Assembly (NCBI GenBank): GCA_002081555.1
Contig: MZNV01001864.1
Span: 1-50,363, forward strand
DNA length: 50,363 nucleotides
Direction: 5' to 3'
Source: Protostelium mycophagum
Taxonomy: Eukaryota; Evosea; Variosea; Protosteliida; Protosteliaceae
Program-made: the position numbers and the translations under genes
The notes under the pieces: model-generated
The model's input: only the letters and a program-made list of their open reading frames with translations
Told to the model about the DNA's origin: nothing
The model's database searches: none
Part shown: positions 44,571 to 50,363 of the stretch, in pieces
Numbering within the stretch: the first letter of the stretch is position 1
Layout of the letters: every line of letters starts with the position of its first letter

Positions 44571-44818
44571 AAATAAAATTCAAACTCTTTGGTTTTATTT
44601 TCCCGCCAAATCTCCATTTCAATAATTTAAATATTAATATAAATGAAGTAGGATTGTAGAAGTCACTTGTACTTCCTTAACGTGGCACGCACGGTAAGTT
44701 GACGTGACACTTTTCAGCGAATATTACTGCGACCAGAATTTTCTTCAGCGAATTCCGCATTTGTATTTCTGAAATCTGCGACCCTCGGAAGGAGCGTCGC
44801 CTTTGGCAGACCAGAAAG

Positions 44819-47800
44819 ATGATGAAGTGGACAACAGCTTGCCTTCTGCTGTTGTTGGCTTCTGCCTCTGCGGAGATTCCTCAACTGTCATTTCAGGTGA
44901 TCATACCCACACATGATCACGATCATGGCTAATCCGATATAGAAAGGACAGGAGCTATCTTACCTTATTAATGGTACTTTGGATGCCAGAGGTGTTGGAG
45001 ATGGAGATCACACCAAGACCGAGGGTGCCTCTTCCGCCATCAGAGCTAGAATGGTCATTCACTGTGATGGGATTGTGAGTCTTTCATTTCAAGAGTTCCG
45101 AAGTTTCGGATGACCCAAGTTAGGAGGACAATCAATTCCAATTCACAATGAACGTGTATGATGCCGAGATCTCTGACGACTCGCTCCCAACCAAAGTGAG
45201 TCTTTACTTCACATTTCATCATTCTCCTTTGGATTTACATTCGCAGGTGACCAAAAAGTTTGATAAGAACCTGGGTAAATCTTGCCAATTCTGGCAGAAA
45301 GCAGATGGACAGATCGTCCGTGTCGTCTTCAGAAAAGATGATGATGATTACTACAAGCAGGTGTTCATTCGATCATTAAAATGCGAAATTCGCATTTTCA
45401 CGCGATTTCTGCGATTATCTTTACGTAACTGACATCTGACAGGTCAAACTTGGAGCCATCAACGCTCTCCATTCCCACATCCTTCCCTCGGGAACTCACG
45501 CCGTCTCCGACTCTGACGTCGTCGGACTGCACACGTCATCCATTGTCTCGTCTACAACGAGCCCCCGCCAGACTGGAAAATCTGTACACCTCAATTTGTA
45601 CAAGACCTTCGACCAAGCTATGTTTACAAAATTCGCCGACGTAAACCTAAAGCCACACAACATTAAGATGATTGCCATGACAACCACCAAGGTCCACGTG
45701 CAAGGTTTCATTGTGAGTAGCGTTGTAGAACAATCGGCCACACTGGTAGACATCAACGAGCAACCAGGTGAATTTTCTTGGAATTTTCTTTGCTTCTACT
45801 TGTAATTTTCTTGGAATTCTCATCGGATTGAAACTAATCTATTTTTAGGAATTGTCCGTGAAGAAACGAATAAGAGGGCAACCCCCGCCGCTGTCGACTT
45901 GTACATGACGTCATCAGGCAGACTCTCCCTGACCCTCATGTCCCCCCCTAGTGTACGCTCCGCCCCCTCCATGGACACCCTCTCCTTCCAAGCCGAGGAG
46001 GTCAGTTTGACGGATCTTTTTTTCTGAACGTCTGAATACGCGCGGAAAGCATGGAGCTGCTGTGGTGTTTAAGACACTGCGGCGGAGCCGCAGTACAGCT
46101 CCAAGATATAAAAAAATAAATCACGATTGAAAATTTCAGATCGAAGCTGGGACGCTCTTTGAACACTCTAAGAGATTAAGTCTCATTGTAGACAAGGCAC
46201 CCGTCCACGATGACCTCGAGTGGTTGTACAACAAACACGATTCCGTGAGTTTTCCCGTATTTTTCTCGGAAATTTCGGGGAAAATTCTGAGGATTTCAGG
46301 AGGTGAAGGTTGTCAAGCAGATGGAGACACTTGTCCGCAAGCTTAACGCTTCTCCCGCCTCCCTCAGCCTTCTGAGACCCCATCTACAACGCCTTCCGGA
46401 GTCACAAAACTCCGAGATGGTCGCTTCCCGCCTTTTTTACATTTTGGCGGGAGTGGATCACGAAATTTCCGAGAATTTGTTGGTGGAATTCGGTTTGAAA
46501 TCCACCCAAAAGATCTCACAACAGGCATTACTTGCTGTCCACAATTCCAAACACACCGGGGGGGCGATGACGTCATTTTTGACCAAGATGATATCTCGTG
46601 ATGACGTCATGGTCGACAAGCGCGAGTCAGTCTTATTGGCTATGGGAAGCTCTGCGTCAAGATGCAACTCTCAAGTCGCGAAGGAAATTTTGATGAATGA
46701 GATCACCGCTCATCGTGAAGGTGATCAATCACATCATGGTCAATGATGGACAATGAAGAGCGCGTCTTTGTTAACAAGTTGATCGGTGATGTGTGGCAAG
46801 ATCACCAACAAAAGCTACCCAAATGGTGCATTGCCTGGGGCAACGCAATAGCTGCGCAATGTCGCAAAGATCTGCATTCATTTATGGCGGTAAAGCCGTG
46901 AATCACGTAATATCGTTCTAAAAATAGAATCTTGTTTTTTTTTGTACAATTGTAGACGATCATAAATTGAGATATCGCAGACGAAAGACGAGTGGAGATC
47001 TGCCTTCACGCCATCTACAATGCCGGACAAAAATTATTCGGCCGTGATGACGTCATCAGCATCCACAATATGTACAAGAACCACCCCCACAACAGAGTAC
47101 AGAGCGCACTCTCCGCATTGATGAACAGAGTGGGCTCGTTGTAATTCACACTCTTTTTCTGAACGATTCAGAACACCTTCTTTTCTGAATCAGACTTCCC
47201 TCTGAACAAGAGCAAGCAGGTCGATTATTCCCTGGGAGGAAAATCCGTTGGCGCACAGTTTCACGGTAAGTCACGTGACTTACCGTTCAAAATGTATTTT
47301 GGGCGGCTTTACCGTTATTTTTAGTGTACAAACATTTTTGGCGGCAAAGCCCCAAATTTAAATCTCAACTTCATGTCACAAATGATGAAGCAAAAATTCA
47401 AATTTAGCAACCGTACGTTACCGTAGGAGCAACATGTTTACAACGAGGTTCCGACGATTATCGATCCTCTAAAAATAGATTCTGTGAATGAACGACATGT
47501 CCATCTACAACGATCAGGGCTGATTTGTACAGCGGATGTATTTTTAGGAACAAACTTTAACTGCCAGAATAAAAATTTCAACTGGAAGGCCGAAGCCTCT
47601 GCACGCGTCGACTTGCACTTGTTCTCTAAGACCCAGAATGCGATAGACATTGATGCTGTCTACGGTCAAGCTAACGGAGTAGATCTGGCAGATACCGCAT
47701 TCATCAAGGTGACTCATCGTTGTAGATCGTCACGAAAATTCGTGACACATAGATTTTTTGGGGTTTTAAAATAAAATCAATGAAGCTCCAACCATCTCGT

Positions 47801-48807
47801 TGTAGATCACCACCTTCTTAACGACTCCAGGTGTGGGGTAAGGTCCTCAAAAGCATAGATTTTCCTGTCACCTCTTACTGTCCTGACGACGAGTATCCTC
47901 TTTACCACACCGCCCCCGGGTTTTCAGTGTCTTACACATTGTGGGTTTCGATTATCCCCATGTCTTTTGCCGCCAGTTCCAGCCTTGTAGTGGACCTCAG
48001 TGCTGAGCTAAAGGCTTGCACATCGGACATGTCATTGAGTGTCAGTCTGACACCCAAGGCATCTCTTGTGGTCACCGGGTCTGCTGAGGTGAGATTTCGA
48101 CGAAATTTCGGGGGAATTTCGTTGATTGGATCAGATCAACCTCTTGGTATTGAAGGCGGGAGTTGACTTGAGCGGAGAACTGAATTCTGCGATTATACCA
48201 GAGGCATATGTTCATGGATCTCTCTGTTCTGCCGGTATTGACGTGAGTTTTCACGGAGATTTCGGTGAGATTTCTGACCCAGACAGGTTGTACAGCGCAA
48301 CGAGCCCATGTCCATCAAACTTGAGACTTACGCACAATGGTAAGTTCTTGCATTGTGATGACAAAAATATTATTTCAATGCTCAGATCATAATCTTTGTT
48401 GTACAAAAGTACTCTACACTTCTGCAGTATTTTTGGTGCACTTTTTCATTTGCGACACAAGCCGCAAACATGACATCCACTTGGCTGTTATAACTCTATA
48501 CATTTTTAGTGTTTTTTCTGAATTCTTCATTTGCGGCAGAAGCCGCAAACATGCATGATATACACTTGGCTGTTATAACTCTATATATCTCGAGCGTTTT
48601 TGGCACTCTTTTCATTTGCAGAAGCTGCAAACACTAGATACACTTGGACCCTAAACTCATCTGACTATATATAGGAAGAAGTGCAAGATCCTGTGGTTCT
48701 TTGACTGTGTTTGGGATACCCAGCAGACTAAAGACCTCCTCAGCTGGTCTCTCGACGGAAGTGACAAGGAGTTGTGGTCCGAGAAGATCTCCTTGGCCAA
48801 GAATTGA
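44819..48807 (+). CDS. Large lipid transfer protein (vitellogenin/MTP-type, LPD_N domain)
   Basis: The gene starts MMKWTTACLLLLLASASA, a signal peptide, then EIPQLSFQ and KGQELSYLINGTLDARG, the opening strands of a vitellogenin_N lipid-binding domain. Later exons carry SAIRARMVIHC, VVFRKDDDDYYKQVKLGAINALHS (the typical neck preceding the helical domain), VKVVKQMETLVRKLN, a helical solenoid (NSEMVASRLFYILAG, TQKISQQALLAVHN, SVLLAMGSSASRC, ERRVEICLHAIYNAG, NRVQSALSALMNRVGS), then strand-rich modules with FNWKAEASARVDLHLFS and LVVDLSAELKAC, and a last exon ending WSEKISLAKN at 48805-48807. Around 900 residues in total. Family members carry lipids through the secretory pathway or as yolk and lipoproteins. 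Several internal exon ends were not fixed. The intron after about 47262 begins inside a 24-bp palindrome. Confidence 0.8.
47263..47286. repeat. 24-bp perfect palindrome over a 5' splice site
   Basis: ACGGTAAGTCAC is followed directly by its reverse complement. The left arm contains the donor of the lipid transfer gene (exon ...QFHG, then GTAAGT); the centre is the E-box-like GTCACGTGAC. Confidence 0.9.
48425..48655 (+). repeat. Three tandem repeat units of about 75-85 bp in an intron
   Basis: Each unit has CATTTGC, a short stem (GCGGCAGAAGCCGC in unit 2, degenerate in units 1 and 3), GCAAACA, then ACACTTGGCTGTTATAACTC. Units start near 48444, 48527 and 48612; the third is truncated. The array lies in the last intron of the lipid transfer gene. 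Confidence 0.85.
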
Positions 48808-49003
48808 TCCCATAATTGTTACTGAATAACATCCACCAATAGTTGGTCTTTTCTTCGAAATTTCGATGAAATTTGCCCGTTAAACTAATATCAATATCCT
48901 GACAAAAATTCGGGCCCGTTAATTAATGTTCCTCTCGTGTTAAATAAGCAGTTTCCACAAACCACGATACACAGCAGATCTATTATTATGTCTCTTATCT
49001 TGA

Positions 49004-49632
49004 TCAGAAGAACCTGACAGGTACAGACGGGATCTTGATGGTGGGCATGTCAGATCTCTTTGAGGTGGCAGAAGTGACGTCAGCCACAGGGGGAAGATGA
49101 TCATTTCCGCATGTCATATAGGCATTCAGCCCGCTCTGCTGATCAATGCTACAATCCACATGGTGACACAAATGGGGTTGAATGGTGGCGCCAATGGGTT
49201 TACCTACCACTTGTCAGATCTACATGATTGACTTATAGACGATGATCACCTGAGCAGATACCGGTCTGTCCGGGGCACTTGGTCTCGTGTGCGTCGTAAA
49301 TGAGAGTTATACTGTCTGTAGCTTTGGTGTTTGTCCAGGCCATTTTGTCCATCCATACGGTGTGGCTCATGCCAAACATGCATTTTCCATCAGAAGAAAC
49401 TTCTATCTAGAGTGTGGCTCATGCTGGTACAGTCAGAAGACTTGTATAAAGTCACAGAGGTGTTTGTTGCTCTGATAGATGACTCTTGTTGAGCATCAAC
49501 AAACATGCAGACTCCATAGCCGCTGTAGGCAGTGATGACTGGTTCACCGTTGCATCCAAAGGAAAAGGACTCAAGTCTAAAGACAGCGCTGACTGAGAGC
49601 ACAGAAGCAAGGAGGAGAAGGACTGTCTTCAT
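49004..49632 (-). CDS. Secreted Cys-rich protein (hypothetical)
   Basis: Three exons (49632-49456, 49406-49250, 49209-49004) join in phase to 179 residues. The signal peptide MKTVLLLLASVLSVSA is followed by a Cys-containing, strand-rich body: FSFGCNGEPVITAYSGYGVC, DGKCMFGMSHTVWMDKMAW, ITLIYDAHETKCPGQTGIC, HLCHHVDCSIDQ and MTCGNDH. Eight or more Cys suggest a disulfide-bonded extracellular domain. There is no membrane or GPI tail. The first intron must be spliced at 49455 (GTGACT); otherwise a stop follows quickly. A short duplication (CATGAGCCACAC, at 49331-49349 and 49410-49425, as read on the minus strand) lies across this intron. I do not recognise the family. Confidence 0.7.
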
Positions 49633-49757
49633 TGTTTGGTGTGATGGATGGTGGGCAGAAATATCTTTGTCAACATGGTGGACTAGTATGGATGTCGACT
49701 GTTATTTTGATGTAGGAATCTAGCTGGGTGCTCTATGGCACAAAAAAACAGATGAAA

Positions 49758-49988
49758 TTAATCCATCATATCTGTGGGGATGCCAATCATCTTGAGTTGT
49801 TGAATCCCAAACCAGAGGTCACATCCTCTAAGTCTACAACTGTCACTTCTGGGAGTTTCTTGGACTAATTGAGTGATTTTCAAATACGCCGGAAGATCTC
49901 GGAAAAATTGCCTTGAAAAAGCGGTCCAACTGTCCTCTAGCGCACAAGCCTGCTTGGTGTTGAGGACAAAGCAAAAATCAACATTACA
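49758..49988 (-). CDS. C-terminal exon of an unrecognised gene
   Basis: A minus-strand exon opens after GTTGTAG-like acceptor CATTGTAG (49989-49996), reads 76 codons (CNVDFCFVLNTKQACALEDS, then FSRQFFRDLPAYLKITQLV and CDLWFGIQQLKMIGIPTDMMD) and stops at TAA 49758-49760. Codon quality is good, but I could not identify its upstream exon; that would have to overlap the plus-strand model to the right. No family recognised. Confidence 0.45.
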   Translation of the reverse strand, partial: CNVDFCFVLNTKQACALEDSWTAFSRQFFRDLPAYLKITQLVQETPRSDSCRLRGCDLWFGIQQLKMIGIPTDMMD

Positions 49989-50086
49989 CTACAATGAGAA
50001 AGATTGTGCATGTTGTTTATTTTATCTGATGATTTAGGACAGTCAAGCCAACATCATGTTACAACCAACTGGTGGGAAATTGAGCT

Positions 50087-50333
50087 GTGGTCAAGGTCGT
50101 CAATGCCTTTCTCAAGATGTGGCGTGCCTCAGAGCAAAAGTGGTCAATGGCACCTGAGCTACAAGAGCTTGCTCTGTCAGTTATGATTCAACTCACCACA
50201 AAGCATCTTCAAGATTGGCCCCTCAATTGGCCCATCAACAACCCAGATCACCCTCTTGCAGCCCATGCTTGAAAAACAACAGAATGCGCTCAAGATGATC
50301 GCGGATCTTGAGGCACAACAGAAAGAGAAATAA
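50087..50333 (+). CDS. 3' end of an unrecognised gene
   Basis: A plus-strand frame reads VVNAFLKMWRASEQKWSMAP and LQELALS, and can splice at 50178 (GTTATG) to an acceptor near 50251 to give ITLLQPMLEKQQNALKMIAD and LEAQQKEK with stop at 50331-50333; unspliced it continues LTTKHLQDWPLNWP and stops at about 50270. AATAAATATAAA after the stop resembles a polyadenylation region. The start is not visible. No family recognised. Confidence 0.4.
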
Positions 50334-50363
50334 ATATAAAATATATTTTTTCATTGAGTGTTA

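Noticed and set aside
1-50363. CRISPR array, prokaryotic operons or insertion sequences
   Set aside because: No spaced identical repeats with unique spacers, no transposase, and all genes are intron-rich with eukaryotic family matches.

Overview
The window is nuclear DNA of a unicellular eukaryote. Nearly every gene is cut by short GT-AG introns (about 40-130 bp, a few longer), intergenic gaps are often under 100 bp, and two Pol III tRNA genes sit between protein genes. The gene mix (MORN-repeat RhoGEF, kinesin, fimbrin-type calponin-homology domains, bulb-lectin domains, GPI-type secreted proteins, a vitellogenin-type lipid transfer protein, a fungal-type HM...-W-H-P-S secreted protein) fits a free-living amoeba. 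Amoebozoa is my best guess, by inference only. All exon models were built by hand from reading frame, splice-site phase and family resemblance.

Left part (1-15 kb): a KCTD-type BTB protein running off the left edge, an Arb2-domain protein, a small Cys-rich protein, a SAP/DEK-like nuclear protein, a PHO84-type phosphate permease, two small unrecognised proteins (one with membrane segments), tRNA-Ala(TGC), an equilibrative nucleoside transporter recognisable only in its N-terminal half, tRNA-Pro(AGG), an ankyrin-like fragment, a JMJD4-type hydroxylase and an unrecognised gene. Middle (14.9-30.9 kb): a GNAT acetyltransferase, a GPI-type secreted protein, a 3-ketoacyl-CoA reductase, a Dus4-type tRNA-dihydrouridine synthase, an ABHD4/5-type lipase, a small basic protein, a secreted copper-oxygenase-like protein fused to a bulb-lectin domain, and an ACSF3-type malonyl-CoA synthetase. 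Right part (31-50 kb): a kinesin-3-type motor that appears to be spliced in phase onto a complete fimbrin core, an F-box protein, a RhoGEF-PH-MORN protein, a vitellogenin-like lipid transfer protein, a secreted Cys-rich protein and two partial models at the edge.

No operon-like grouping exists, but lipid metabolism recurs (3-ketoacyl-CoA reductase, ACSF3, ABHD, lipid transfer protein), as does the cytoskeleton (kinesin-fimbrin, RhoGEF-MORN).

Two things stand out. First, one continuous, phase-consistent model links a microtubule motor to four actin-binding CH domains. Second, non-coding DNA is built from a small lexicon of recurrent words: TCTACAACG, GGCGGGAAA, CTAAAAATAG, GAAATTTC, GTCACGTGAC and ACGGTAAG palindromes. 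They occur in both orientations, mostly inside introns, and several form splice sites.
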